Shown here: one piece after another, positions 11,159-21,849 of the stretch
How the letters are laid out: every line of letters begins with the position of its first letter
How positions within the stretch are numbered: position 1 is the first letter of the stretch
From: Schistosoma mansoni
Taxonomy: Eukaryota > Platyhelminthes > Trematoda > Strigeidida > Schistosomatidae
DNA length: 64,000 nucleotides
Direction: 5' to 3'
NCBI RefSeq assembly: GCF_000237925.1
Contig: NW_017386049.1
Location: forward strand, 558,001 to 622,000
Notes under the pieces: model-generated
What the model was told of the DNA's origin: nothing
Database searches by the model: none
What the model saw: only the letters and a program-made list of their open reading frames with translations
Made by a program: the position numbers and the translations under genes

Positions 11159-11329
11159 CAATAGATTTAGTGAATAAAATGTTTTGGTTACAATAATTAA
11201 AGGTCATAGAGGTGTAAAATAAATAAGGCGATATGATGAGTATTCATGAATAAAATAATGAGAATATAAGACATAAGTAAAGGGGAATAGAGTAATAATA
11301 ATAATAATAGAATGATAATAATAATAATA

Positions 11330-13714
11330 TTAAGGCCATGGTAACGATAATGATAAAACGTACTTCTTTTGTACGCATAGTTCTGGTTTGAGCTCGTGGA
11401 TGGTAAGAGCTTCGGCTATTTTTAAGAGTTTGATACAAAGAAATCTTGGTAGATTTGAACGAATCATATAAGCAACCTTAAAATCAGACTGTGGATTCGT
11501 CGAATGATTACAGTCGATTAAGTGTTCAAGTATAGAACTTCTAACTGCTTTCCTTTCACCATTGTAGAACCAAACTGGTATATGTTCTCGTATCCGAGTT
11601 GAAAGCGAGAGTTGGCTACGGCCGATGTACCTTGCTCCACAAGAGCAGGTGAACTGGTAGATGCACATAGAGGCGACCAAACGCGGGAGCTTATCTTTTA
11701 TGGACACAGAGAATAAGTTCTTACTAGTGAAGGTTATTCGTAGTTTAGCAGCGTTAAATGTCCTTTTAATCGTTGTTGTTAAACGATTTTTAATTATGTC
11801 TGATGTTCGATCACCTTTAAATTCCAGACTTATATAAAGGCTTTTCTTTGGGACTGAATAACTAGGATTCCTATCGACGCTACTTCTATTCATATTCTTC
11901 TCTATGAATCGGTCTGGGTAGCCATTTTTCATCAAAGTTTTCTTGAGAAACTCGAGTTCTTCGTTAATGCATTCAGTACTACATATCCGATGTATACGAT
12001 AGCATAAAGAATGAATCAAATTTCTCTTTCTATTTAACGGAACCCAGCTATAGAAGTTGGTTAGTTGGCCGTTCCATGTTTGCTTTCTAAAGATAGATCT
12101 TTTCAAAGAACCATTAGTTCTTCTCAATAGATGTACATCAAGAAAAGGGATTGATTGGTCTTTCTCTCTTTCTAATGTAAAGTCTATGGAAGGGTGGCAT
12201 GAGTTAAAGGAGTGTAAGATATCGTCCAAATCAATATTATCGTCACAAACGACAAATGTGTCGTCTATGTATCTTACGTATAGTTGGAATCGATTTATCA
12301 TTGAACTGAGTTGATTGTTTTCTAGTTTTGCCATGAAGCAGTCTGCTAGAATTGGACCTAATGGAGATCCCATTGCAATCCCATCTCTTTGTCGATATAT
12401 TTCATTGTTGAAACTAAACTGGACATTAAAGGTACAACGTAACAATAATTCTTTTAAGTGTTCAGTTGGAATACCTAGATCTATGTTGTTAGAGTCAATA
12501 TACTCACAAATATAACAAATCGTTTCCGTTAATGGTACACTAGTGAATAAAGAATTAACGTCAAGCGAGAACATGTGTTTTCCGGAAGTATGAACATCCT
12601 TAATACGATCAATAAATTGAAAAGTATCATGAATAGAATATTTAGATACTTGCCTTCTAACTGGTTCCAATTTTTCAGCTAACCACTGGGCTATTCGGTG
12701 GTATGGTGAGCTTGACATATCCAAAATGGGTCGTAATGGTAAACCAGCTTTATGTACTTTAGGTAGTCCGTATAAGCGTGGGATGATTGAACCCATTGGG
12801 CGTATGTGATCGTATAAATCCTGGGTTATTATCCCCTTATTTTTAAGATTTTTAACAATATCCGTTAGTTGTTTTTCAATCTGCAGTGTTTTGTCACGTT
12901 CTCCTTTAGGTTTGGAGAATTTAGTGGCATCCTCTAGGATTAACCTCATTTTATACAAATATTCTTGACGGTCAAGTAATACTACACCGGCTCCTTTGTC
13001 GGGTTTACTCAAGATTAAATCATTATTTCTTTTCAGGAGAATTAGCTGATCCAGGTGGTTCTTAGTTAATAAGTTATTCTTAGCACATTGTATATTAACA
13101 TACCCATGACTACAGTCCAATAGTGTGGATTTGAAATGCTGAAGATTTTGTGGGGATGTCGGCATAAGATCATGAGTTTGGTTCGATAGATTTTCGAATT
13201 GAATTTGCGTATAAAGTCTACTGCTATTTGAGGTGCTATTACAGAATTTGGGACCCAATGATAGGGCCTGCAATTGGATTGTCGAAAGTTCAATGGAAGA
13301 ATGATTAAATACATAGTTTTCGGGATGTTCTGGAAACTTCTTAATCACGTCTACATGTTGCAATGTCTCTAAATGTTTACGTTTAGCTTTTTGTGACTGT
13401 TTTTCAGTAACATCAGTAACATAATCCTCAAATTGTTTACGTTCATCTACCGACAATTCAAACAATGCGTGACTTCTTAGAGATATATTGCGATCTAGTT
13501 CAACTATTCGAGATTTAATAGCATCGATACAATTGAGTGCATGACGTTTGAGAGTTTTTGCATTGGGATGAATATGGTTTCGTCTTAGTGCCTTCCAGAA
13601 GAGTTTAGGATAATCATTACTTTCGATACAGCTTTCGAGAAAATTGATCTCATATTTCACTAGCGCAAGCTTGACGGTGTAACGTAAGAACCCATTGAGT
13701 TCTTTCATCGTCAT
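11330..13714 (-). CDS. PLE polyprotein: reverse transcriptase with GIY-YIG endonuclease
   Basis: This 794-residue protein copies PLE RNA at a nick made by its own endonuclease. Its motifs in order are KPDKGAGVV (237-245), RLYGLPKVHK (313-322), MFSLDVNSLFTSVP with catalytic D385 (381-394), QRDGIAMGSPLGP (442-454), YIDD catalytic box (482-485), and PFLDVHL (523-529). A C-terminal GIY-YIG nuclease starts at CSCGARYIGRS (690-700), with TRIREH at 706-711 and a conserved Glu within the ALTIHELKP segment (769-777). This order and the DKG and YGLPKxHK motifs are diagnostic of Penelope-like elements. The frame has no stop or frameshift, and M1 lies just inside the terminal repeat; a second Met at position 3 could also be used. 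The extra N-terminal region (1-200) is lysine-rich and has no motif I recognise. Confidence 0.92.
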   Translation of the reverse strand: MTMKELNGFLRYTVKLALVKYEINFLESCIESNDYPKLFWKALRRNHIHPNAKTLKRHALNCIDAIKSRIVELDRNISLRSHALFELSVDERKQFEDYVTDVTEKQSQKAKRKHLETLQHVDVIKKFPEHPENYVFNHSSIELSTIQLQALSLGPKFCNSTSNSSRLYTQIQFENLSNQTHDLMPTSPQNLQHFKSTLLDCSHGYVNIQCAKNNLLTKNHLDQLILLKRNNDLILSKPDKGAGVVLLDRQEYLYKMRLILEDATKFSKPKGERDKTLQIEKQLTDIVKNLKNKGIITQDLYDHIRPMGSIIPRLYGLPKVHKAGLPLRPILDMSSSPYHRIAQWLAEKLEPVRRQVSKYSIHDTFQFIDRIKDVHTSGKHMFSLDVNSLFTSVPLTETICYICEYIDSNNIDLGIPTEHLKELLLRCTFNVQFSFNNEIYRQRDGIAMGSPLGPILADCFMAKLENNQLSSMINRFQLYVRYIDDTFVVCDDNIDLDDILHSFNSCHPSIDFTLEREKDQSIPFLDVHLLRRTNGSLKRSIFRKQTWNGQLTNFYSWVPLNRKRNLIHSLCYRIHRICSTECINEELEFLKKTLMKNGYPDRFIEKNMNRSSVDRNPSYSVPKKSLYISLEFKGDRTSDIIKNRLTTTIKRTFNAAKLRITFTSKNLFSVSIKDKLPRLVASMCIYQFTCSCGARYIGRSQLSLSTRIREHIPVWFYNGERKAVRSSILEHLIDCNHSTNPQSDFKVAYMIRSNLPRFLCIKLLKIAEALTIHELKPELCVQKKYVLSLSLPWP

Positions 13715-13727
13715 ATGGTCCTTGCAT

Positions 13728-13942
13728 TTATTATTCGTATTACGTAATTCAGTATTATAATCTTGGTTAATCTTCGTCTTCTTATTACATTATCGAAATT
13801 GGTTATTAGTGTTCACATTTCCTCACGGAATTAGTACTTTAACAAAACATTTTCATATATATATACGATTGTACAGCTTGATAATAAATTCGTTGAAAAG
13901 AGATCCCTTCGCTGAAATTCGTGTTTTTAATTTTAATATTTA
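13728..13942. repeat. PLE terminal inverted repeat, 5' side
   Basis: This arm lies upstream of the PLE start codon on the minus strand, so it probably holds the promoter and 5' UTR. It is the inverted copy of 10944-11158. Confidence 0.9.
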
Positions 13943-14552
13943 GCTAATTACAATTAACACCTCCCCTTCTCATCATTTAATCAACCATACGACACTATTT
14001 TGCATAAATACTTGTATTACTATCATGAGCTGATCTAAGTTAGACTACCACTGAAAAAACCAAATAGAAGTGTTCAATTGTTTCTTCCCTAGTATGGAAT
14101 TCATCGATAATAAACATTCATGACCCCTATCACAGTGAATTGAACCCATCTATTTCTATCTCATGAATGAACACACACCCTAGATCAATGAGTCAGGATT
14201 CATTTGTGTATAGGTCTAACTTGTAATCAAACTAGTTTAAATACCTAAGTAAAAAATTCTTTTCAGAATAATAACCGATAATTAATGTGCGATCCGATTT
14301 TTGTATTTACTTTTCACTATGATCGATGATAGACATTATTAAACGTGATTGGTTCATTATCACGTTCTACCTTCTATTGTCCTTAAATAACCTTTAGGTC
14401 ATAAACAGTAAACGTAAAATTAAAACTTTATAAAGGTCATTTCATTTATTCATTAAAAATATTTTGATTGATTTATTGATTTAAATGTTAAAACATGGTG
14501 TGACCTTTGCTTAGGTTACGTCTATCTTGAATTATACACAAAAAAATAATTC
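13943..14552. other. AT-rich DNA with an old HH-SINE tail scrap
   Basis: Around 14020-14070 there is a worn minus-strand trace of the HH-SINE tail (ATGAGCTGATCTAAGTTAGA). Nothing else is recognised. Confidence 0.35.
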
Positions 14553-14768
14553 ATGGATTGGTTGAAGTTAGACATTAACACTGTTGGATGTCGGCCAGCT
14601 CAGTGGTCTATCGGTTAAGTGTTCCGGCGCGAGACTGGTAGGTCCTGCTTGCGGGATCGTGGATGCGCACTGCTGAGGAGTCCCATAATAGGACGAAACG
14701 GCCATCCAGTGCTTCCAGGTTTTCCATGGTGGTCTAGCTTCAATTGACTCATGATTTCAAATATGAAA
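14553..14768 (+). mobile_element. HH-SINE, 5'-truncated, conserved hammerhead
   Basis: It starts in the TGGATTGGTTGAAGTTAGAC block. The A-box-like CAGTGGTCTATCGGTTAAG is present, but a deletion has removed the B-box core (GGTCCTGCTTGCGGGATCG). The hammerhead and the tail are well conserved. Confidence 0.75.
14667..14712 (+). ncRNA. Minimal type I hammerhead ribozyme in HH-SINE
   Basis: Stem I is GCACTG/CAGTGC, the core is CTGAGGA (14673-14679), stem II is GTCC/GGAC with loop CATAATA, GAAA is at 14695-14698, stem III is CGGCCA, and the cleavage triplet ATC ends at 14706. Every core base is canonical. One mismatch (C with A) weakens the already short stem III. Activity is inferred. Confidence 0.7.
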
Positions 14769-15289
14769 AAAGATAATCATCAATAATGACACTGGAACCA
14801 TCATGAACTGGTTTTAGTTGGGGGGAGATTGAAAATTGGAGAACATTAGATAATTGTTTTACCCTAGTAAGGGATTCCTTATCAATACTTGTTGAAAACT
14901 GTTCCACGATATTTCAAGTCTCTCAGTTAGCTCTTAACCATCAAACCAGTAATTTGGTTGTCCAGTTCTATCTAGATTTCAATGATACAACTAACATCCG
15001 TCTGTGACGAACACTATCTACAAATTAAATGATTTGCGATAAAAATCCCATATTAATACTATAATCGTGTGATCATTGATCAGTTCCCGAAGTACAATTA
15101 GAAGTCGTGGCTAGTGAAGTTCAGCAATCTCAGGAGAGAAATATTCGTCACCAGTGGGATTTTATGATCATAATAAGATAAATTACAAATTATCTGAAGT
15201 TTTTAACGATAAAAAGTACTGAATTAGTTTTGTAAACACTATAGAATTGTCATGGTTTTTAAATTACGAACTGATCTTAGGCTATTACC
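14769..15289. other. AT-rich DNA, no clear feature
   Basis: Possible very old SINE traces near 15060-15160, too worn to call. Confidence 0.3.
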
Positions 15290-15565
15290 GAAAGACTTGA
15301 CCAGTAGAGTTCAACCATGTTAGGTGTAAGACAGTATGCAGTGGGAGATAGTCGCCCAATATGGTGAGTTCACTGAAAATAGACATTAATACTCTCCGAA
15401 TCCCGACTCAGTGGTCATAAGTTTAAGCCTTCGCCACCGAAAAATAAGGTCCTAGTTTGGAAAAGCTTTTGGTGAGATTGTGAGTGACAACTTCTGGGTA
15501 GTCCCATACCAGGATGAAACAGTCGTCTACTGCCTTCAGGTATTTAATGGTGGTCTAAGATCACT
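15290..15565 (+). mobile_element. HH-SINE, ancient copy
   Basis: The family order can still be followed: GACCAGTAGAGTTCAACCATG, CCGACTCAGTGGTCATAAG, GTAGTCCCATACCAGGATGAAAC, and a TTTAATGGTGGTCTA tail. Divergence is heavy and the ribozyme core is lost. Confidence 0.55.
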
Positions 15566-16499
15566 TAGTGATTTAAAACTATTAAATTAATTATTGAACT
15601 CCCTCAAAAGATGTAAGGAAAGTTTTTTTGACATAATGTACAATCAGCAAGAAAACCTATAGATATTATCCGACTATTACTGTCTCATAGATTCAACTGA
15701 CTTAATAGTAAATACCCCGATGAAATGTAGATATGTGGTGGTTTACGTCTTGCTTGAAGTTACGCCTTATGTTGGGGCAACATGAAGAGCAACACGTGTA
15801 GGGGAATCCAGAAAAGAAAAGAAAAAAAAGAGCTGGCGACTAGATCAGAGAATAGAATCCACTTACATTTAATCCTAAAAACAATCGACAACGATTACCA
15901 ATAACACACACGAGATTGAGGCAACCTAGTGATCGAAATTAGAAGTTCATAGAGTAAGATTTTAGTTAATGACTATCCACATAATATCATTATGAAAACC
16001 AATGCATCCTGTAATGAGTAACTATTTTTAATAACTTTGTCATTAGGTTCTACAATTATACAATATATTCAACCTTCGTGTTTTACTTTATTCAACAATG
16101 GGATCACCATATACCTAAACTAAACATTTTAAACCATGAATAATATAGTTTACTATTCTTAAATTGTACTCAGTTTATTGATTACAGTCTCCCACGTTCA
16201 CAGTAACTTTTTGACTTAATCTTGTGTAAACATTATTTCCTATTTTACGGTGTGATGTAATCCGCTTGACTTGTATACAAACTAGGTATGTTTGGAATGA
16301 TTTGCATAGTGGAAGCTGGTATTGGTGTTCTGAACTCAACTGACGCGGTCAAGAGGACAAAGGACCAATAAGGACGCTAGGCTGTTCATACCAGTCTAAT
16401 GTCATTGGTTTGGCACAGTGCTAAGATTGTTTAGGTTGTATTCCAATTGGCGAATAAATCACGTGATAATAAACTAGGTTGGAACGTAGAGTTGCTAGG
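15566..16499. other. AT-rich DNA, no feature seen
   Basis: No coding or repeat feature recognised. Confidence 0.35.
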
Positions 16500-16690
16500 C
16501 CTTGAGGAATATCCTAGACTTCTAGTAAAAAGTAGAATTCAACCATGTCGGGTGTGAGACTTGATATCACCAGTTGAAATGGATAGTGATAGGGCAGTAT
16601 CATTAACTAACTGAAGTTCGAAATATAAGCTATTGGGTACTAATTCAGTGATTTGACAGTTAAGTGCTCACTGATACATCTGAAAATTTC
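16500..16690 (+). mobile_element. HH-SINE, ancient 5' fragment
   Basis: Weak similarity to the family leader and A-box region (AGAATTCAACCATGTCGGGTG; AATTCAGTGATTTGACAGTTAAG). Confidence 0.4.
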
Positions 16691-16727
16691 AATTTTGTAG
16701 ATAAACAGTAATAAGTAGTCCTATATA

Positions 16728-16990
16728 CTTACTTTTACTTACTTACGCCTGTTACCCCTTGTGGAAGAGCATAGGCCACCCACCAGCATTCTCCATCCAA
16801 CTTTGTCCTGGGCAATCCTTTCCAGTTCTTTCCGTTTGTCATTCATCCTTTTCATATCTGCTTCTATTTCTCGGTGTAATGTGTTCTTTAATCTGCCTCT
16901 TTTATGCTTCCCTTCCGGATTCCAAGTTAGGGATTGCTTCGTGATGCGGTTTGGTGATTTCCGTAATGTATGTCCGAGTCCTATATACAT
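16728..16990 (-). pseudogene. RTE-C LINE 3' fragment
   Basis: An open 83-codon minus-strand frame encodes the RTE-C C-terminus: [41 protein letters not shown]. It closely matches the end of the copy at 8232 and ends with the GTAAGTAAG-type tail at 16728. This is a 5'-truncated copy. Confidence 0.85.
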
Positions 16991-17381
16991 AGACTACATA
17001 ACGGTCCATTACTTATTAGTTTTCAATAATAAACTACCTAAAGCCCTAGATTATATAAGTGTATTCCAGCTTCTCAAGTGAAAAACCCAGGCACAGTTAT
17101 CAGCCAGCTTTTTACGGACTACGGTTTGAGCAATCCGATGACATTATCGGTCTTCACACTTAGAACATGGCTCATAACCAAGTATCTAGTTAACGAGTGA
17201 ATTTAATTTTTAATTGAAGCTGAAGTCAGTCTATAATAAAAACTGTGAATAACATAGAATTTGGTTATGATTAGAAAAACATGATATAATATATCTTGTT
17301 CCAGTGAATGTTATTCTCGTAGGCTAAATGTACCTATATTTTTTAAAATTACTTCTCAAAAATTAATTACCCACCAAAAGA
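16991..17381. other. AT-rich DNA, no feature seen
   Basis: Nothing recognised. Confidence 0.4.
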
Positions 17382-17857
17382 TCCGTGTTACGTGTTACGT
17401 ATGCCTGAACACCGATTACCACGACGCGCAATGTTGACTAGTATTGGGGATGGTTGGAAGAGAGTTAGGGGCGGCCAAACCAAAACGTGGCATCAGTGCT
17501 TGAAGTCACTAACTTCCAGTGTGAGCCATGTTGGTAGATGCAGACTACTTGGTTGGGGTCCACGCGACCATCGTAACCAATGGTTGGAGACTCTAGGTGA
17601 CATGGCTCAGAATCCATCACAATGGCGTAGATGTATACACTCTTTATCTTCCCTTAAACCTTGAGATTGAAATTTTTTCATATCTGTCTTCCTTCCTATA
17701 CTATATCTTTATATACAACCTTTCTCTTGTATACTACCACCAGTAAATTAACTATTTCTATGAATCCGGTGTTCATCTTGTTGTTCTAATGAGGTATGGC
17801 AACTTGGACCGATGCATATATGTGCCTGGTCCTACGTTGTAACTGACTGACTGACTA
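17382..17857 (+). pseudogene. RTE-A LINE 3' fragment
   Basis: The last 90 or so codons of the RTE-A protein are intact (RMPEHRLPRRAM, GGQTKTWHQCLKSLTSS, HVGRCRLLGWGPRDH, NQWLETLGDMAQN, WRRCIHSLSSLKP, stop). They are followed by the 3' UTR and the CTGACTGACTGAC terminal repeat. 5'-truncated. Confidence 0.85.
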
Positions 17858-18302
17858 ATCCTTTTATTTAAGTGAATGACATATATCGGTTGTATACAAA
17901 ATTTGACAGAATTTATTTAACATTATTCAAGAGAACGTTGCTTCACTAGAGTTGGTGATAGGATTATAATTTATGAATGAAGTAATCAGAATAAGATTGT
18001 GACTTGGATTCTTGCTCAAAATTCATTCATTCATATAACCAAATAACATCTTAGCATTATAGTTGATCTCACGTCTTGGAGGAAACCGTATTTTTAATTC
18101 CTAACCCCAACTTCCAATTTAAATCCTAATTCTTCACACTAATGTACAACCTTATTTCAAACCTAGTAAGTGGTCGAAATTGCTGAAGTCCATCTTAGTA
18201 TCATTCAGAGATCATCCATTAATTCTAGTCTAGCCAAGTTGATTTGTACAAACAAAATGGTTCTCAATATTTTGTACATGAATTCAGCTAATCTTATCCT
18301 GG
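17858..18302. other. AT-rich DNA, no feature seen
   Basis: Nothing recognised. Confidence 0.4.
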
Positions 18303-18520
18303 ATTGATTGAAGTTAAACTTGTACACCACTGGTTGCTAGGTCAGTAGTTTAAAGGTTAAAAATTCACACGCGAGACCGAGAGCTGTGAATCATATTCCC
18401 AGATACAGGGTCGTAGATGTGAGCTGTTGAGGAGTTCCATGCTGGGATGAAATGGAATCTCGGTACTTAGAGGTTTTTGTTCATTATTTAGCTTAGATCG
18501 GTTCGTGGTTTCGACCCAAC
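18303..18520 (+). mobile_element. HH-SINE, ancient copy
   Basis: Worn A-box region (GCTAGGTCAGTAGTTTAAAGG), linker (AGGGTCGTAGATGTGAGCTG) and hammerhead remnant (TTGAGGAGTTCC; GGATGAAATGG) can be followed. Confidence 0.55.
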
Positions 18521-18714
18521 TATCCTAAGTAGTCTATCTTGCTATATTTATCTATTTTCTTTGACTTGTATGATATTTCTTTAAAATTTAGTGTTGCATA
18601 ATAAATGGCATAGTTTGCAAAATGTCCTATCATTGGTATTATCATTACTAGAATAAAAAATAGTAGTAGGATACTTTTTTTCTTAGTAAATGTCACGAAT
18701 GTTTTTACGAAATA
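18521..18714. other. AT-rich DNA, no feature seen
   Basis: Nothing recognised. Confidence 0.35.
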
Positions 18715-19330
18715 ATGGATGAAATGTTGGTTAATTATATATAAAACCTAGTGTCATATCTAGAGTGCTGTTAGAGGTGTGAGGGCAGTTATCACTTCCC
18801 GGTTGCCTACACCGTGAAGGGTTCTTCTAGAGGTACCTGAAAAGGAAATTGGGTTAGAAGTGGTCTTAATGACCTTAAGGCGTGACCGCAGTGTCCAAGG
18901 GACAACTGCTTGAGGTCGGTCACACACGACCTTTTTGTGGGTAGTTTTTGTGTTAGCTCCGTACTTGTTGGGACCTTACAACAGGAGACGGATATGTATG
19001 GGATAAGGCGAGGTGTGTATTTTTAGGGTCGACCTTTTCTAACCCCACCCCTCGTTGTGGGTAGGCAGCATTGCTGTTATGCTGCTTGTCTGAAGGAAAC
19101 ACCTTACTGCTGTCACACCTCTGTACAGTCAGCAGTACGACTTCGCCTTCGAACCTTGGGTTTTCTGCCTTTAGTCATACTGCTCTTCAACCGACCTGTC
19201 TGGCATGGTAGGACCTTGAGGAACGATTGTTCCATCCAGTATAGCTCGATTGGTTCATCACGATAGGCAAGCCCGACCACCACGTCAAGGTATCAGTAAC
19301 GGTTGAGGTTGTCATATATGATCGGCATGC
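18715..19330 (+). repeat. GC-richer dispersed element of unknown class
   Basis: Base composition is markedly less AT-rich than the flanks. A 69-codon frame at 19057-19266 (MGRQHCCYAACLKETPYCC...) is open, but no protein family is recognised. A short related piece (TATCACTTCC...ACCGTGGAAGGGT) occurs at 22480-22560, so this is a dispersed repeat. It may be the 5' region of a LINE, but no RT is attached here. Confidence 0.5.
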
Positions 19331-19404
19331 TAATATTTCTTTCACAGAGAGCGTTACTTGACTTATAAGTAATTTATTAGTAAGGATCATTATTGAGTTT
19401 GATC

Positions 19405-19801
19405 ATCATGAAAAGAGTTAGGGGCGGCCAAACCAAAACGTGGCATCAGTGCTTGAAGTCACTAACTTCTAGTCTGAACCATGTTGGTAGATGCAGACTA
19501 CCTGGTTGGGGTCCACACGACCATCGTAACCAATGGTTGGAGACTCTAGATGACATGGCTCAGAATCGATCACAATGGCGTAGGTGTATACACTCTTTAT
19601 CTTCCCTTAAACCTTGAGATTGAAATTTTTCATATCTGTCTTCCTTCCTACACTATATCCTTATATACAATCTATTTTTTATATACTACCATCAGTAAAT
19701 TAACTACTTCTATGAATTCGATGTTCATCCTGTTGTGCTAACGAGATATGGCAACTTGGACCGATGCATATATGTGCCTGGTCCTACGTTGTAGCTGACT
19801 C
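19405..19801 (+). pseudogene. RTE-A LINE 3' fragment
   Basis: A 74-codon frame covers the RTE-A C-terminus (GGQTKTWHQCLKSLTSSLNH to WRRCIHSLSSLKP, stop), followed by the same 3' UTR as the copy at 17382. The two are about 2 kb apart in the same orientation and very similar. Confidence 0.85.
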
Positions 19802-20139
19802 ATGAAAGATCAGTTATATTCCATGTAACAATCACAATAAAAACTGGATCGTAGTTGAGTGTTTATGAGAATTTGTTGTTTCCTGGATGTCCATTAGACA
19901 CTTTTCTTAATGGATCTATAAAGTAACATTAGAAGCATCACTGTAATCGAGGAACCGTACAGCAGAAATTAACTGTAATCGATTAAACTTATGACCTTAA
20001 TCTATCAGTAAATTTTGAAATATCAGCTCCATAATATTCAGAGTTCACTAACAGTTTCAGTGACTTGTGAGGAAAGGGGTGGTGCGTTATCCTTGAGTTA
20101 ACATTTGTTTAATATCCCTTCTGTTTTAAGGGGTTATTT
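19802..20139. other. AT-rich DNA, no feature seen
   Basis: Nothing recognised. Confidence 0.4.
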
Positions 20140-20372
20140 ATTTATTTATTTATTTAAACACATAAATATTGGTACAAAGGGGAACCAGATATATATGCGC
20201 CGCACAAATCTCATTCGATTCGTGTGAGGGCTGTGATACTGCACAGGTGTCCAACCCGAAGCAGGTGGTTTACTCAGGGGGCCACACTCAGAGCCTTTGA
20301 CCTAAAGGTCTGATCCACAAGGTAGTGGAGCATCGTGATGAGATGCAGTCCCATGGTAGCCCATGGTAGATT
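20140..20372 (-). mobile_element. 5S-SINE family 3' fragment
   Basis: The minus strand shows CATGGGACTGCATCTCATC, the GCGCATATATATCTGG block, and the terminal (TAAA)n run (plus-strand TTTATTTATTTATTTATTTA at 20140). 5'-truncated. Confidence 0.75.
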
Positions 20373-20445
20373 TGTAAGGATTGTAGTGTTTTCAATAATG
20401 CTCTAGTTTAAATTAACTGATAAATTCAACCATAAAAATATTATA

Positions 20446-20625
20446 AGAAGGGGTTTTCGTGGAGATTTAGTATTTTCATAGTTGAAAGCGTTAGTCAATC
20501 GAAGCTAGACCACCAGGGAAAACCTGGAAGCACTGGATGGCCGTTTCGTCCTATTGTGAGACTCCTAGCTTCAACTGACTCACGCTTTCAACTATGAAAA
20601 TATTAAATCTCCACAAAAACCCCTT
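20446..20625. mobile_element. HH-SINE tails in foldback arrangement
   Basis: A minus-strand 3' part of the family (20446-20570) abuts a plus-strand tail (20571-20625, AGCTTCAACTGACTCACGC), so the segment is an imperfect palindrome. The hammerhead is cut off at the stem II region. Confidence 0.6.
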
Positions 20626-20639
20626 CTGATAATAATAAT

Positions 20640-21005
20640 CATATGCTCACTAGTGACTGACTTTGAGAGGTAAATCCAGGAGTTCTAGTGAGAAGCAGTG
20701 ACCAGTGGAGTTCAAACCATATCTGTTGTGAGATAGAAACTCACTAAAGACAATTGGTGAACAGTTGCTCAACTTCGTGGATTGGTCGGAGTTATGCATA
20801 AACACCATTGGATGCCAACTCAGTGGTCTATCGGTTAAGTGCTCTGTCGCGAGACTGGTAGGTCCTGATTTCGAATCTCGCGAGACGAGTTCGTGGATGC
20901 GCACTGTTGAGGAGTCCAAAAATAGGACGAAACGGTCGTCTAGTGCTTCGAGGTTTTCGCTGGCGGTCTAGCTTCAATTGACTCACTCTTTCAACTATGA
21001 ATATA
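20640..21005 (+). mobile_element. HH-SINE, full length
   Basis: A complete copy from TGCTCACTAGTGACTGACTT to the tail, with a clear tRNA-like region (CTCAGTGGTCTATCGGTTAAG, ATTTCGAATCTCGCG). The hammerhead (about 20901-20946) has good stems, but its core reads TTGAGGA, losing the conserved C that pairs with the catalytic G. It ends just upstream of the first docking-protein exon. Confidence 0.8.
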
Positions 21006-21057
21006 AAAATATTATTTATGCTTAATTTATTCATTTTTCCATTTACATTTTATACAG

Positions 21058-21786
21058 ACTCATCGTCCACAATATATAGAAATTATTACACAATTAAATG
21101 ATAAAAATTCTTATTTCATAATTTACCAACCTAAATCTAAATGGAAATATAAATTGAATTCTGATATTCATTGGTTTATACGTAAATTATTATTATTATC
21201 AAATCAATTTCATGAAAATCAACAGAATAATAATCATGGAATAGAGGCCATAGCAACAACAACAACAGCAACAACGAATAAACCTTCCAATATTACTAAT
21301 ACTGCTACTACTGATACTACTAATACTACTAATACCGATACTACTACTACTACTGATACTACTACCGATACTATTTCTAATACTACTGATACTACTAATA
21401 CTACTAATACCAATAATTATACTACTAATACCAATACTACTACTACTGATGCTACTTATAATACTACTTCATTGAATACACCTTCCAATATTACTAACAC
21501 TAATAATACTACTACTGATACTACTAATAATCATACTACTTTACTAAATCAATTTAATTATTATTTTAATGAAATTGATGATATAAAACAAAAGACAAAT
21601 ACAATAATCATACAATCATTAAATGATTTATTTCATGTAACAATATTATATAGAAATAATAAATTCAATAATAATTTATCATTTAAATTAACTAAACCTA
21701 AATTAAAATGGTTACATAATATTTATTCATCAAAATCATCATTATCATCACCATCATCATTTCATTCTGTAAATAATTATACATCA
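21058..21786 (+). CDS. Docking-like protein, internal exon 1 (Thr/Asn-rich)
   Basis: The exon runs from a pyrimidine-rich acceptor (TTTTATACAG, 21048-21057) to a GTAAGT donor at 21787. It is 729 bases long, open throughout and phase 0 at both ends. It encodes THRPQYIEIITQLNDKNSYF, a WFIRKLLLLSNQF segment, a long Thr/Asn/Asp low-complexity stretch (about residues 60-150 of the exon; ACT/AAT/GAT codons), and FHVTILYRNNK toward the end. The next phase-compatible exon is at 23684. Non-repetitive flanks and clean splice sites make it a true exon despite the simple-sequence core. The upstream exon and start codon are not identified. Assignment to the docking-protein gene rests on order, strand and phase. 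Confidence 0.65.
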
Positions 21787-21849
21787 GTAAGTTAAACAAC
21801 ATTGGTAATATTATTTATCCTATTCATTATATTATACAGATCTATGTAT

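Larger units (their letters stand above)
10944..13942 (-). mobile_element. Penelope-like retroelement (PLE), apparently complete
   Basis: A 3.0-kb unit is bounded by about 215-bp inverted repeats (10944-11158 and 13728-13942) that differ at about two positions. One uninterrupted minus-strand frame lies between them, starting 14 bases inside the upstream repeat. After the stop there is an AT-rich 170-base segment with AAT repeats. PLEs commonly have long terminal repeats in direct or inverted orientation. The near identity of the arms and the open frame point to a young, possibly competent copy. No clear target-site duplication was found by eye. Confidence 0.88.

Noticed and set aside
10944-13942. 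LTR retrotransposon
   Set aside because: The terminal repeats are inverted, not direct, and the protein has Penelope RT plus GIY-YIG with no gag, protease, RNase H or integrase.
21285-21560. Pure microsatellite with no coding role
   Set aside because: It lies in the middle of a 729-base open exon with clean acceptor and donor and phase-compatible neighbours, so coding is favoured.
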